64,000 nt of DNA from Methylococcaceae bacterium (GCA_016715325.1 JADKAL010000014.1:620001-684000); one strand, 5' to 3'. Shown: positions 1-10,964, counted from the first letter of the stretch. The notes: generated by a model not told the origin, from the sequence alone. A program made the numbers and translations.

Positions 1-3000
1 TTATAGGCGGAGCAGGCACTGATAGCATTAACGGGGGCAGCGGGAATGATACCGTCACCGGCGGAACCGACGCGGATACTCTGAGCGGCGGAAGTCATGG
101 CGATTTATTTAACTTTGCAGCGGGCGACAGCGCTCTAACGGTCGGCGCCGGTGGAGGCGGCGGTGGCGGCGGCGGAACGTCAATCGGGAGCGTATCCGGT
201 TACGATGTAATTACGGATTTCACGGCAGGATCGGTCGCCGGCATCAGCGATGTGATCGGCTATGCAAATGCATCGTTGGCAACGAATGGAACGGTCACAA
301 CCAACATCAATTCGAAGTTGGAGCTAAACACCACCACCAAGGCTGTGCCCGTGGTGATTGCGTCACATAACATCGTAAACGGTATCATTAGCTTTGACGA
401 TACCGAAATATTTTCCACTGCATTCCCGCTCACCACGGCAGGCGATGTGGCGGCAGCCGTCGACTATTTGCAGCGTAATACCATCGGCCCTGTCGGGGCT
501 TCGGTTGCATTCACCGCAACGATAGCCGGAGGTGGTATACACACGTATATCTTCATAGAAGGCGGTTTAAGCGATAACGACGATCTGATCGACTTACCGA
601 ATGTAGTCGCTGCGAGCATTACCGCAAGCGGAGGACAAATCAACGTCCATGTTACTCCGGTTGCGAATCCAGACATACTGGCAGCTACAGAGGATAACTC
701 CGTAACTTACACTGCCGCGGATTTACTCGGAAACGATTCCAATTCGATCGGTATCGCCAGTGTCGCTAACGGTGTCGGCGGTACGGTTGTGCTAAATAGC
801 GATGGCACAATAACCTTTACGCCTACCGCCAATTTCAACGGCACTGCGAATTTCACCTACATTGCAACCGAAGGCCTAATCAATTCCAACAGCACCGGCG
901 TAACTGTTAATGTTCAAGCAGTAAACGACGCCCCGGCTGCAACCCCGGTCGTGCTCACGGCGATTGCTGAAGACAGTGGTTCGCATATTATCACCGCCGC
1001 TCAACTTCTTGCCGGTGTGACCGATGTCGATGGCCCTGCGCCGACGATCACAGCATTGACACTAGCTGCGGGCAGCAAAGGCACCTTGATTAACACCGGG
1101 GTCGGAACCTGGAGCTATACGCCAGCCCTGAACGACAGCGCGTCCGCAATATTTAATTACACAACATCCGATGGAGCGTTAACGGCGTCCTCGACCGCTA
1201 GCCTGGATATTACACCGGTGAACGACGCCCCGGTGGCAACCCCGGTTGTGCTTTCGGCAATTGCTGAAGATAGTGGCGCACGTATAATCACCGCCGCTCA
1301 GCTTCTTGCCGGCGTGACCGACGTCGACGGCCCTACTCCTAGGATAACTTCATTGACGTTGGCTGCCGGGAGCAACGGCAAATTAATTAATACCGGTGGC
1401 GGAACTTGGAGCTACACGCCAGCGCTGAACGATAACAGCTCTGCGATTTTTAATTACACGGCATCCGATGGGACGTTAACGACCTCCTCAACCGCTAGCC
1501 TGGACATTACGCCGGTTAACGATGCCCCGGTGGCAAATAATGATCTACTTACAGCGATTACGGGGCTATCGACCACATTTACCGCAGCACAACTGCTTGG
1601 TAATGACACCGATGTCGACAACGCGATATTGACTATTGCAAGCGTTACTAGCGGTATCGGTGGCACTGTAGTACGCAATCCCGACGGCACTGTTACGTTT
1701 ACTTCCGCGGCAGGTTTTACCGGTGCGGCAAGTTTCAGCTATATCGCCAGCGATGGAACGTTGAATTCTAACAGTGCAAATGTCACCATCAACGTGACGA
1801 CTGTTTTGGGTGGGTTAATAATCTCCGGTAACGATGGCCCGGACATTTTGTTGGGAACGACTAAGGGGGATATTTTACTCGGACTAGGCGGAAACGATAC
1901 CCTCAATGGCGGTGCTGGTGTTGATAGAATGGAAGGCGGACTCGGCAACGATACTTTCGTCGTCGGTGAAGTTGGCGATGTCGTCGTCGAAAACTTAGCC
2001 TCGGGCTCCGACATAGTTAGGACGACCCTTACCAATTACACGCTCGGCGATAATATCGAAAATTTAAAATTCACCGGAACAGCAGCTTTTACCGGTACGG
2101 GCAACGAGTTGTCAAATACAATCACAGGAGGCGTTGGTGTAGATACCTTGATTGGCTTGGGTGGAAACGATACGCTCGTAGGAGCGGCGGGTGCTGATAT
2201 TTACCAGGGAGGTTTAGGCAACGATACCTATGTGGTGGATATCGGTGACACAGTGATTGAAAACTTGCTAGAAGGCACCGACACCATTAAAACATCGCTT
2301 GTAAACTACACGCTCGATGCAAACGTCGAGAATCTAACCTATACCGGCCTTACAAGTTTCACCGGCACCGGCAATACCCTTGCCAACATAATCACCGGAG
2401 GCGCTTTGAACGATTCCCTCAACGGTGGTGACGGTGCGGACACATTAAGCGGTCTAACTGGAACCAATATCATGACCGGCGGAGCCGGCAATGACATTTA
2501 CGTTGTCGGCTCGGCAACAGATGCAACAATCGAAATCGCTGGGGGTGGAACGGATACCGTAAAAACAAATCTTGCCAGTTATACACTCGGGTCGGAAGTT
2601 GAAATCCTAACCTATACAGGCATACTTGCTTTTAGCGGCACCGGCAATGGATCGGCAAATTTTCTGGTTGCCGGCGCCGGTAACCAAATACTCGATGGCG
2701 GCGCGGGAAACGACAGGGTTAGCGCCGGGGTCGGCAACGATACCTTGATCGGAGGTAGCGGTTCCGACGTGTTCCGTTTTGATACAGCACTTAACGCTAC
2801 TACAAACCTCGACACCGTTTCCGACTTTGTGCATGGGGTTGATAAGATTCAACTCGAAAATTCAATTTTTCTGGGGTTGACTGCAACGGGCCTTCTTCAA
2901 GCCGCAAATTTTCGTGCGAGCATAAACGGAGCAGCCGGCGATGCTAATGATTTCGTTTTGTACGAAACTGATTCCGGGGCGTTGTTCTATGACGCCGATG

Positions 3001-3083
3001 GTACCGGCGCAGGAGCTGCGGTTCAGATTGCGACTTTGATCGGCTTGCCGCCGGTGACGTCATCGGATTTTACTATTACCTAA
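1..3083 (+). CDS. Large RTX / cadherin-like repeat secreted protein, C-terminal part (5' end outside window)
   Basis: The frame is open from base 3 and ends with TAA at 3081, so this is the last ~1026 residues of a longer protein. It begins in glycine/aspartate nonapeptides (GGSGNDTV type), then a Gly-rich linker, then about four cadherin/VCBS-like beta domains ending in NDAP motifs, then a second RTX block from about 1820 on with units such as GGLGNDTFVV and GGAGNDRV. The terminus (FVLYETDSGALFYDADG, then a short hydrophobic tail ending DFTIT) is the usual end of type I secretion substrates of this kind. In the family the RTX repeats bind calcium after export; the beta domains usually serve adhesion. 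No enzyme domain is visible. Secretion genes are not in the window. The family call is strong; an adhesin or surface-layer role is inference. Confidence 0.85.
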   Translation, partial: IGGAGTDSINGGSGNDTVTGGTDADTLSGGSHGDLFNFAAGDSALTVGAGGGGGGGGGTSIGSVSGYDVITDFTAGSVAGISDVIGYANASLATNGTVTTNINSKLELNTTTKAVPVVIASHNIVNGIISFDDTEIFSTAFPLTTAGDVAAAVDYLQRNTIGPVGASVAFTATIAGGGIHTYIFIEGGLSDNDDLIDLPNVVAASITASGGQINVHVTPVANPDILAATEDNSVTYTAADLLGNDSNSIGIASVANGVGGTVVLNSDGTITFTPTANFNGTANFTYIATEGLINSNSTGVTVNVQAVNDAPAATPVVLTAIAEDSGSHIITAAQLLAGVTDVDGPAPTITALTLAAGSKGTLINTGVGTWSYTPALNDSASAIFNYTTSDGALTASSTASLDITPVNDAPVATPVVLSAIAEDSGARIITAAQLLAGVTDVDGPTPRITSLTLAAGSNGKLINTGGGTWSYTPALNDNSSAIFNYTASDGTLTTSSTASLDITPVNDAPVANNDLLTAITGLSTTFTAAQLLGNDTDVDNAILTIASVTSGIGGTVVRNPDGTVTFTSAAGFTGAASFSYIASDGTLNSNSANVTINVTTVLGGLIISGNDGPDILLGTTKGDILLGLGGNDTLNGGAGVDRMEGGLGNDTFVVGEVGDVVVENLASGSDIVRTTLTNYTLGDNIENLKFTGTAAFTGTGNELSNTITGGVGVDTLIGLGGNDTLVGAAGADIYQGGLGNDTYVVDIGDTVIENLLEGTDTIKTSLVNYTLDANVENLTYTGLTSFTGTGNTLANIITGGALNDSLNGGDGADTLSGLTGTNIMTGGAGNDIYVVGSATDATIEIAGGGTDTVKTNLASYTLGSEVEILTYTGILAFSGTGNGSANFLVAGAGNQILDGGAGNDRVSAGVGNDTLIGGSGSDVFRFDTALNATTNLDTVSDFVHGVDKIQLENSIFLGLTATGLLQAANFRASINGAAGDANDFVLYETDSGALFYDADGTGAGAAVQIATLIGLPPVTSSDFTIT
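921..1520 (+). repeat. Two tandem ~99-residue cadherin/VCBS-like repeats
   Basis: NDAP motifs recur at about 923, 1220 and 1517, a period of about 297 bases. The two units between them are nearly the same in protein: both contain ITAAQLLAGVTDVDGP, then LTLAAGS, GTWSYTPALND and STASLDITPVNDAP. Such near-identity suggests recent intragenic duplication and makes the region prone to length change and to assembly collapse. Confidence 0.8.
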
Positions 3084-3374
3084 ACGAGCTGACGCAGTAA
3101 TGTCAGTATCCTCAACAATCTGGCCGGTAAAACATGGACTGGTGGATAACGTATCAACGTGACCATGTTCTTCGTTTATCTTTAAGGTGAAGCAAGGCGT
3201 TGATACGGATAAATGGGGTTCAAATATTGAAGAATATGTATGAAAGTTTGATGAAATTGAACTGTTTAGGCAAGTGATTACAAAAAAATTAAAGTATTTG
3301 CATTTCATACCCTGCAAAACTGTTGAATTTCAAATGTTCCCGCAAATGGGATGCAATGCGTAATATATTGAGTT

Positions 3375-4397
3375 TTAACAATCAACTGGGTTATTGTCTA
3401 TGTAGTCTTTCACGGTTTCGTATTCATAAACCGATCTGTCAATACCTGGAAATAATTTGATGATATTTTGGCGGTCGTGTTTAGATGGGTTGACTACATG
3501 TAGTTCATAATACTTCTGCACCCTTAATTCTATTGCTTGTCGTACTAACCACCTAAGCTCAAAATCGCTGGGCGCAAACGAAATACCAATAACAGCTATC
3601 CGAGTTGCACTGCTCAACTGTCTTAGAGCAATATTCCAAAGAAATGCCATTCTCCCTCTGTCCTCTAGGCGTTTTGTTGCAACAGGCGGAATAATGAATG
3701 TTTTGAGAGATGCCCCACAATAACGGCATGGCATTCCCTCAGCTTGTCCTTCCGATAGTTCAGAGACACCACATGCAAAAATATTTACATTATTTTCACA
3801 ACCGGGTGTTTCACAATACAACCAATCTAAAGAGCCATGTAATTTTAGATAAAATCCCCATTTTTGCTCTCTCGGTAAGAGAGATGGTGGAGGATCATTC
3901 CAAATATTTAATCTCCCTAATAGGCCAGAAATTTTTCCCATTCGCGTATCTAGACCTGGACGATCATTTTGTTGTGGCTCGATATTTAGGAGCACTCTAT
4001 CGGCCACCAAATCGTAATTAAATGAAATAATAGTGTCTTGTTCTTTAAGGGTCTGAAAAAGTGATTCGTGCAAACTGCATATAGAATTAACAGGTATTTC
4101 TAGGCGCATTTTCGTGTACTTTAAAAGACTATCAAAAAGTATTCTGTTAGATTGAGATTGAAAATTGTTTTGCCAAATAGGAATTCGGGCACAAGATAAA
4201 TTAAGAAAAGATAATACATCTTCAAGGTTGTATTCTTCAGGATTTTGATTGGGGTAGAACCACTTAAGGAAATAGTTGATTTCTGTATTTTCTGAGATAT
4301 TTTGCGTAAAAAATCCACGCATTGTAGGTAGATGAAAATCAGAAGCTGCTGATAAGCCAGCACCAATTATCAATGTAGTAGAGGTTTTTGTTTCCAA
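3375..4397 (-). CDS. SIR2-like NAD-binding protein
   Basis: 340 residues. The N-terminus has the SIR2 nucleotide-binding signature (LIIGAGLSAASDFHLPTMRG, about residues 9-28). Further on are FNYD (candidate NAD-contacting Asn), KLHGSLDWLYC (candidate catalytic His) and a four-Cys zinc-ribbon-like block (CETPGC ... CRYCG). A late AVIGISFAPSD segment matches the C-terminal Rossmann strand. Members of the SIR2_2-type group are NAD hydrolases or deacetylases and many act in phage defence by draining NAD. The gene stands alone, with no partner such as an Argonaute, HerA or STAND gene beside it, and is visibly more AT-rich than uvrA downstream, which suggests transfer. Fold is fairly sure; a defence role is inference. 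Confidence 0.75.
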   Translation of the reverse strand: METKTSTTLIIGAGLSAASDFHLPTMRGFFTQNISENTEINYFLKWFYPNQNPEEYNLEDVLSFLNLSCARIPIWQNNFQSQSNRILFDSLLKYTKMRLEIPVNSICSLHESLFQTLKEQDTIISFNYDLVADRVLLNIEPQQNDRPGLDTRMGKISGLLGRLNIWNDPPPSLLPREQKWGFYLKLHGSLDWLYCETPGCENNVNIFACGVSELSEGQAEGMPCRYCGASLKTFIIPPVATKRLEDRGRMAFLWNIALRQLSSATRIAVIGISFAPSDFELRWLVRQAIELRVQKYYELHVVNPSKHDRQNIIKLFPGIDRSVYEYETVKDYIDNNPVDC

Positions 4398-4442
4398 GAT
4401 AAATCTTCTTTTTTATTTAGAGTGTATTACATTTATGATGAT

Positions 4443-7274
4443 TTATATTTTATAAAACCGCTTTAAATACTCCCCCGTATGCGAAGCCAGATTTTTGCTG
4501 ATCTGCTTCGGCGTACCTTCCGCCACTAACGTACCACCACCGTCGCCGCCCTCAGGCCCCATGTCGATAATCCAGTCGGCAGTTTTGATGACGTCCAGGT
4601 TGTGTTCGATGACGACGACGGTATTGCCATGGTCTCGCAAGGTATGCAGAACGCCGAGTAACTGTTTAATGTCGTGGAAATGCAAGCCGGTGGTCGGTTC
4701 GTCCAGGATGTACAGGGTTTTGCCGGTATCACGTTTGGACAGTTCTTTAGCGAGTTTGACCCGTTGCGCTTCGCCGCCGGATAGCGTCGTGGCGTTTTGC
4801 CCCAGCGTGATATAGCTTAATCCGACTTCGATCAAGGTATGCAGCTTGCGTGATAAAGAGGGAATGGCGCTGAAAAATTGCGCGGCATCTTCTACCGTCA
4901 TATCCAATACTTCGGTAATGGATTTGCCTTTGTAGCGGATTTCTAGCGTTTCCCGGTTATAGCGTTTACCTTTGCAAGTGTCGCATTGCACGTAAATGTC
5001 GGGCAGGAAGTGCATTTCCACTTTTATTACGCCGTCGCCTTTGCAGGCTTCGCAACGTCCGCCTTTGACGTTAAAACTGAAGCGCCCCGGCGTGTAGCCG
5101 CGTGAACGTGCTTCGTGGGTGGCGGCGTACAGTTCGCGGATCGGTGTGAACAGGCCTGTGTAGGTTGCCGGGTTTGAGCGGGGTGTTCGTCCGATAGGGC
5201 TTTGGTCGATGTCGACCACTTTGTCGAAATGTTCCAAGCCGTCGATGCCGTCGCAAGGCGCGGGAATCAGGCCGGCGCGATTAATCAAGCGGGCGGCGTG
5301 GCAGTGCAGCGTATCGTTAATTAACGTCGATTTCCCGGAGCCGGAAACGCCGGTTACACAGGTTAGCAAGCCGACCGGCAAGGAAACCGTCACGTTTTTC
5401 AGGTTGTTGCCGTGCGCGTTGCGAATGGTAATGAGTTTGTCTTTATCGATTTTTGCGGTAGTTTTCGGTACTTCAATGCCGATAGTGCCTGATAGATACT
5501 GCCCCGTTAACGACGTTTCATGCCTTATGATTTCGTTGATAGTACCTTGCGCTACAATTTCGCCGCCGTGTACGCCCGCACCAGGGCCTATGTCAACGAT
5601 ATAGTCGGCGGAGCGGATGGCGTCTTCGTCGTGCTCGACCACAATCACGGTATTACCCAAGTCGCGCAGCCGGAATAAGGTGTTTAATAAGCGTTGGTTG
5701 TCGCGTTGATGCAAACCGATGGACGGCTCGTCCAGAACATACATCACACCGACCAACCCGGCGCCGATTTGGCTGGCTAATCGAATACGTTGCGCCTCGC
5801 CGCCCGATAAGGTGTCGGCGCTGCGGTCGAGTGTTAGATAATCCAGGCCCACATTAACCAAGAATTCAAGTCGTTCCTTAATTTCCTTGACGATCTTGAC
5901 AGAAATTTCTCCGCGCTTGCCTGGCAAGTTCAAGTCGTTAAAAAAGCCCAGCGACCGCCGGATAGGAAAGCGGGTCAGATTATGAATGGGCAATTCATCA
6001 ATGAAGACATTACGCGCCGAAGGATTCAACCGCGCGCCGTTACATTCCGTGCAAACTTTTTGCGACAGGTATTTGGACAGTTCATCGCGCACCATTGAAG
6101 AGTCGGTTTCGTGATAGCGCCGATCCATGTTAGCGAGCACGCCTTCGAAACTGTAACGCCGTTTGGTCGTGCCGCCGCTGCCGGTAGGAAAGGTGAATTC
6201 AATCAATTCATTGCCGCTGCCGTAAAGCAGCGCTTGCCGGACGTTTTCCGGCAATTCCGAATACTTTGTTTCCGGGTCGAAATCGTAATGTTTCGCCAGA
6301 GAACAAATGATTTGGTAGTAATACGCATTGCGTTTGTCCCAACCGCGAATAGCGCCGTTGGCGAGGCTGACATCCGGGTTATGGATGACAAGGTCTGGAT
6401 CGAAATGCTGTTTAACCCCCAGCCCGTCGCAGCTGCTGCATGCGCCTTTCGGGTTGTTGAAGGAAAAAATGCGCGGCTCGAGTTCCGAGAGGCTGTAACC
6501 GCAATGGTGACAGGCATAACGTTCGGAAAAGATTAGGTCTTTGCCGGCTTCCGGGGTTTCTTCCAGGCAAACCGCAATCGCCATGCCGTCTGCGATCCGT
6601 AACGCAGTTTCAAACGATTCCGCCAACCGTAACGCAATATCGGGGCGTATTTTGAAGCGGTCGACGATCACTTCAATCGTGTGTTTCTTTTTTAAATCCA
6701 GTTTGGGCGCGTCGTCCAGGTCGTACACCACGTCATTAATCCGCGCCCGGATAAAGCCTTGCGACTTCAAGTCGTCGAGTAATTGCAGATGTTCTCCTTT
6801 ACGCTGATTAACCACCGGCGCAAGCAGCATCCAGCGTTGATCTTGAGGTTGAGACAATACCAGATCGACCATCTGGCTGACAGTTTGCGCTTCCAGCGAG
6901 GTATTGTGTTCGGGGCATTTCGGCGTACCGGCGCGGGCGTAAAGCAAACGCAGATAGTCGTAAATTTCGGTAATGGTGCCGACGGTCGAGCGCGGGTTAT
7001 GCGAAGTCGATTTCTGTTCAATGGAAATCGCCGGCGACAAACCTTCAATGTGATCCACATCCGGCTTTTCCATCATCGACAGGAATTGCCGCGCATAAGT
7101 CGATAACGATTCGACGTAACGGCGCTGGCCTTCGGCGTAAATGGTATCGAAGGCCAGCGACGATTTGCCCGAACCGGACAAGCCGGTAATCACAATCAAC
7201 TTGTCCCGCGGGAGGTCGAGGTCGATATTTTTAAGGTTATGGGTGCGTGCGCCGCGGATGCTGATCGTATCCAT
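4443..7274 (-). CDS. uvrA: Excinuclease ABC subunit A
   Basis: 943 residues, the normal UvrA length, intact. UvrA is the damage-sensing ATPase of nucleotide excision repair; as a dimer it loads UvrB on DNA lesions. Visible: first Walker [10 protein letters not shown] near residue 31, the first zinc module ([10 protein letters not shown] ... CSSCDGLG), ABC signature [16 protein letters not shown], second Walker [11 protein letters not shown], second zinc finger (CEACKGDG ... [10 protein letters not shown]) and second signature [15 protein letters not shown]. Starts with [16 protein letters not shown], the family's usual N-terminus. It lies head-to-tail upstream of the SIR2-like gene with a 45-base gap, but the change in base composition argues against an old operon. 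Confidence 0.98.
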   Translation of the reverse strand: MDTISIRGARTHNLKNIDLDLPRDKLIVITGLSGSGKSSLAFDTIYAEGQRRYVESLSTYARQFLSMMEKPDVDHIEGLSPAISIEQKSTSHNPRSTVGTITEIYDYLRLLYARAGTPKCPEHNTSLEAQTVSQMVDLVLSQPQDQRWMLLAPVVNQRKGEHLQLLDDLKSQGFIRARINDVVYDLDDAPKLDLKKKHTIEVIVDRFKIRPDIALRLAESFETALRIADGMAIAVCLEETPEAGKDLIFSERYACHHCGYSLSELEPRIFSFNNPKGACSSCDGLGVKQHFDPDLVIHNPDVSLANGAIRGWDKRNAYYYQIICSLAKHYDFDPETKYSELPENVRQALLYGSGNELIEFTFPTGSGGTTKRRYSFEGVLANMDRRYHETDSSMVRDELSKYLSQKVCTECNGARLNPSARNVFIDELPIHNLTRFPIRRSLGFFNDLNLPGKRGEISVKIVKEIKERLEFLVNVGLDYLTLDRSADTLSGGEAQRIRLASQIGAGLVGVMYVLDEPSIGLHQRDNQRLLNTLFRLRDLGNTVIVVEHDEDAIRSADYIVDIGPGAGVHGGEIVAQGTINEIIRHETSLTGQYLSGTIGIEVPKTTAKIDKDKLITIRNAHGNNLKNVTVSLPVGLLTCVTGVSGSGKSTLINDTLHCHAARLINRAGLIPAPCDGIDGLEHFDKVVDIDQSPIGRTPRSNPATYTGLFTPIRELYAATHEARSRGYTPGRFSFNVKGGRCEACKGDGVIKVEMHFLPDIYVQCDTCKGKRYNRETLEIRYKGKSITEVLDMTVEDAAQFFSAIPSLSRKLHTLIEVGLSYITLGQNATTLSGGEAQRVKLAKELSKRDTGKTLYILDEPTTGLHFHDIKQLLGVLHTLRDHGNTVVVIEHNLDVIKTADWIIDMGPEGGDGGGTLVAEGTPKQISKNLASHTGEYLKRFYKI

Positions 7275-7602
7275 TCGTTAAAACAGGTTATTTAAACAGT
7301 CAGCAATATACGATTAAACGGGGATTATGACAAATGGGAAGTAAAGATGTATAGGTTTTTAGTTACTTTCGTTTACACCATAAGAGCGCATATACCCATT
7401 AGTTTTTGAAAGTTTTAATTTTCATGGCTTTATAACTGAAATGTTTGTCCTGAGCGAGACGAAGTATGAACGATTTAAGCTTAACTTTATTTCCTCAATT
7501 AAAAGGCATTTCCTCATTTCGGCATATAATTAAAACTGAGTAAATATGTTAATATGCCCGTCTACAAACACTGATTTATATACGCCAACTAGGAGTTTTA
7601 TC
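7275..7602. other. Intergenic region between uvrA and the S74 protein gene
   Basis: This 328-base AT-rich stretch separates two divergently read genes, so it should hold both promoters. I see no convincing sigma-70 pair, hairpin or small gene in it. A ribosome binding site (AGGAG, 7591-7595) precedes the start at 7603. Confidence 0.5.
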
Positions 7603-8853
7603 ATGACTCGCAAATCTATTTTTCCATTCCCATTAGCTTTCCTGGTTCTATTAGAGGTCATTAATCCATGTTGGAGCGCTCCTCCCAATCCTACCCTCAG
7701 CGATAGTTTTGGAAATACTGCTGGAGGCACGGGGGCATTGTTAAATACAACCGGAGATCCCATGATTAGGGGTAACACAGGCTTTGGCGAAGGTGCATTA
7801 TCAAATAATGTAGCTGGTTATAACAACACAGCAGTCGGTTCCGGTGCGCTAACGACCAACAAAAATGGTGTCGCAAATACTTCCGTGGGAACAGGTGCGT
7901 TAGGTACAAATACCGGAAATAACAATGTTGCCATTGGGGTTGCGGCACTAAATAGTAATAGCGTGGGTTTCGCGAATACTGCTGTTGGCACTCGTGCATT
8001 AGGGGGAAACACTATAGGTAGAAATAATACTGTTTTAGGATTTTCAGCACTTTCTGGTTGTTGTGTTGAAGTAGGTGGTTCACTTCCGCAATCAGCCGGA
8101 AATAACAATACAGCCAGCGGCAGCTTCGCGCTGTATCTCAATACAGGGAGCAATAACACGGCTATTGGCTATCAAGCTTTTAAAAATAAGACTACTGGCA
8201 ATGGCAACCTTGCCTTAGGAGTGAATGCTGGCCTTAACTTAACTTCAGGGGACAGCAATATCTATATCGCCAATACTGGTGTTGCGACAGAATCCTCAAC
8301 TATTCGCATTGGATCAACAGGTCACGCTCGCACCTTCATCGGAGGTATTCGCGGTAAAACCACGACTGCTGCCAATGCCGTCCCGGTTTTAATTGATGCC
8401 AATGGACAATTAGGAACAGCGAATTCGTCTGTTCGCTACAAAAAAGAAATCCAAGATATGAACGATGCCAGCCGCAAATTGTTGGAACTTCGTCCTGTCA
8501 CTTACCGTTACAAACAAGCCGATGAAAGCGGTGCAAATTCCTTGGAATACGGCCTAATTGCCGAAGAAGTCGTCAAGGTGTATCCCGATTTAGTGGCTTA
8601 CGGCGCTGACGGCAAGATTGAAACGGTGCAATACCAAAAACTCACGCCGATGTTGTTGAATGAGTTTCAAAAGCAGGCCGTTATAATCAAACAACAGCAA
8701 ACCGAAATAGCCGCTCTAAAAACACAAGCCAAAAAAATGGAAGACCTGAAGCAACAAGTTTCTGCCTTAAAAGCGGAAGTTGCCGATTTCAATCTCCTTT
8801 CAGCACGATTGGCAAAAATAGAAGCCCAGCCTTTGGTTGGGTGGAATAAGTAA
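7603..8853 (+). CDS. Secreted head-repeat protein with C-terminal S74 intramolecular chaperone domain
   Basis: 416 residues from the ATG at 7603, chosen because AGGAG sits 7 bases upstream and a clean signal peptide follows (MTRKSIFPFPLAFLVLLEVI, cut expected after CWSA). Residues ~45-240 are a run of ~16-residue repeats of the form NNTAVGSGAL..N..G, like the left-handed beta-roll head of YadA-type trimeric adhesins. From about residue 275 comes a peptidase S74 / tail-spike chaperone domain (SSVRYKKEIQDM ... LEYGLIAEEVVKVYPDLVAY ... VQYQKLTPMLLNE) followed by a coiled coil. In the family this domain drives trimerisation and cuts itself off with a Ser/Lys pair; both S and K of SSVRYKK are present. 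No membrane anchor is seen, so surface attachment is unexplained. Confidence 0.85.
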   Translation: MTRKSIFPFPLAFLVLLEVINPCWSAPPNPTLSDSFGNTAGGTGALLNTTGDPMIRGNTGFGEGALSNNVAGYNNTAVGSGALTTNKNGVANTSVGTGALGTNTGNNNVAIGVAALNSNSVGFANTAVGTRALGGNTIGRNNTVLGFSALSGCCVEVGGSLPQSAGNNNTASGSFALYLNTGSNNTAIGYQAFKNKTTGNGNLALGVNAGLNLTSGDSNIYIANTGVATESSTIRIGSTGHARTFIGGIRGKTTTAANAVPVLIDANGQLGTANSSVRYKKEIQDMNDASRKLLELRPVTYRYKQADESGANSLEYGLIAEEVVKVYPDLVAYGADGKIETVQYQKLTPMLLNEFQKQAVIIKQQQTEIAALKTQAKKMEDLKQQVSALKAEVADFNLLSARLAKIEAQPLVGWNK

Positions 8854-9346
8854 TTCAACCGGTGCAAGCATTGTAAATCCCACCAAGGGTTTTCAAGCAA
8901 CCCGTAATAGTTTTATCTCCACGATCACTGTGGACCGGGCATTGGGCAAAGTGCTCGGTTCCGCTTATAGGTAATAATACCTATTGACAAAACTATTGCT
9001 TTGCCGTTAAGTGACTATTTTAAAAGCTATAAAATTAGAACTTAATTTTGATCTGACGTGTTAATTGAAGAATGAAAATCGGCAGTAGAACCTCTGGCAG
9101 GGATAGTTTTTGTTCAGCGGGCAAAAAATAAAAAATGCGAAACGTAAAAGAGAAGTACCGACTGAGTAGATAAGGAGCCTGAAAAAATCAGACTTATAAA
9201 GCACTGATCTCGGTGTTAAGTCTCCGAAACCTCACAACCCCGTTCATTCCGATGAAAGCCCATTAAACGGTTGGTTTAGGCAAGTGAACGCCAAGCAAAA
9301 GACAGAAAACAGCAAAACCAACTTAATTTACATTTGGAGGCAGGCA
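8854..9346. other. Intergenic region between the two S74 genes
   Basis: 493 bases without a convincing gene. A TTGACA hexamer occurs at 8984-8989 but no good -10 box lies at proper spacing. Around 9150-9290 the sequence is less AT-rich and could fold as a leader, yet I recognise no riboswitch class. A likely ribosome binding site (GGAGG) lies just before the start at 9347. Confidence 0.4.
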
Positions 9347-10778
9347 ATGAACAGAGCATCTCAACTTATTTTTCCCATTGCTTTAATACTTCTAATAACA
9401 ACTGTTAACACTAGTTGGGCAGAACCGCCACCCAATCCCACCGATAGTGATCTGTACGAAAATACAGCTGGAGGTAGAGGCACACTGACAAATAATATAA
9501 CTGGAGATTTTGTAGGTCATAGTAATACTGGATTTGGTTCTTATGCGCTCTACTCCAACATATATGGTTATGAAAACACCGCTGTCGGATCTGGGGCGCT
9601 TACACAGAATGATAATGGGTATAATAATACGGCTGTGGGTGTTGGGGCACTCCAAACAAACAATACCGGATACCGTAGTAACACAGGCAATGGTGCTTGG
9701 GCGCTAAACAGTAATGTTACTGGCTTTTACAATACAGCAAGCGGATATTTTTTCGCTTTTAATAATAATAGGGGAATATAACACTGCTTATGGCGCTTTT
9801 TCGCTAACCAACAATACCACTGGTATTCTCAATGTGGCTACCGGCGCCGAGGCATTGAGAGCCAATACCCCTCGGGAAATATAATACAGCGGATGGGACG
9901 TCCGCTTTACGCGGCAATCCACCGGTCTTTACAACACCGCCCAGGGTTATGCCAGCATGTTGAACAGTTCGACGGGAAGCCAAAACACGGCCTTAGGCGC
10001 CTGGACGTTGAGTGTTAATGCAGCTGCTGGCAATAGCAATACAGCGCTGGGTTTTCAGGCTTTGAAAAATAAAGCGTCTGGCAGTGGGAACATCGCCATT
10101 GGTACGAATGCTGGATTGAGCTTAACTTCAGGCAGCAGCAATATTTATATCGCTAATGCTGGCGCTGCCACGGAATCGACTACCATACGAATCGGCGCAC
10201 CAGGCCATACCCGGACGTTTATCGGCGGCATTCGCGGCAAAACCACAGGAATGACCAATGCCGTTCCCGTGTTCATCGATAGTAACGGCCAACTGGGTAC
10301 AGTCAATTCATCAGAACTGTTCAAAAAAGATATAAGCGATATGAACGAAGCCAGCCGGAATCTGCTGAAACTTCGTCCTGTTACCTTCCGTTACAAAGAA
10401 AGCTACGAAGACGGCAACAAATCTTTGGAATATGGCTTGATAGCCGAAGAAGTCGCCAAGATTTACCCTGATTTGGTTGCTTATGGCGCGGACGGGAAAA
10501 TTGAAACGGTGCAATATCAAAAGTTAACGCCGATGATGCTGAATGAAATTCAAACGATGAATAAACAGCTGCAATCCGCACAAGCCGAGGCACAAAAACT
10601 TGAGGAGACGATTAAACAACAAGCTCAGGAAATCATCGGTCTTAAAGAACAAGCACTAAAGTTGACGGCTCTGGAGCAAAAAGTTTCTTTCCTGCAAAAC
10701 CAAACTGAAACGATCAATGTGTTGACGGCTCGATTGGCAAAGCTTGAAGCTCATCAAATGGTAGGTTTTAATCGATAA
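9347..10778 (+). pseudogene. Second head-repeat / S74 protein, frame-broken copy
   Basis: Paralogue of the gene at 7603. It starts with a signal peptide (MNRASQLIFPIALILLITTV ... SWAEPPPNP) and the same NTAVGSGAL-type repeats. The frame breaks after AATAATAATAGGGG near 9770, where one surplus base leads to a stop at 9779. In the next frame GEYNTAYGAFSLTNNTTG continues until a stop at 9882. The stretch between about 9875 and 9915 reads sensibly (NTADGTSALRGN) only in a third frame, then the second frame resumes to the end at 10778. That is three indels within about 150 bases. The C-terminal S74 domain (SSELFKKDISDM, then LEYGLIAEEVAKIYPDLVAY) is intact. It may be a decaying gene, a phase-varied gene or a site of sequence error. 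Confidence 0.75.
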
Positions 10779-10964
10779 CGCTGTATTGAAGGCTTATTTG
10801 GTAGGACCGCACCCGTTAAATCTTCGAATTTTCGAGGGTGGTCTTGCTGAGTAGCTTTTAAATCGAGATCGTAGTCAACTCAAACATCTTCAATCAATCA
10901 AAATTCGTAAACTAGGCCATACTTTTAACCCGTCCGGGAAACATTTATAAACAAGGGTGGGAAT

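Noticed and set aside
1900..2800. Short direct repeats in the RTX gene as a possible tandem-repeat locus
   Set aside because: They follow the glycine/aspartate nonapeptide code and are explained by the protein.
3710..4021. Plus-strand frame inside the SIR2-like gene
   Set aside because: The opposite strand encodes a coherent SIR2 domain over the same bases.
8984..9030. A promoter from TTGACA at 8984
   Set aside because: No acceptable -10 hexamer at 16-18 bases; AT-rich background gives such hits by chance.
9040..9340. A riboswitch-like leader upstream of the second S74 gene
   Set aside because: I looked for c-di-GMP, cobalamin and TPP core motifs and found none that fit.
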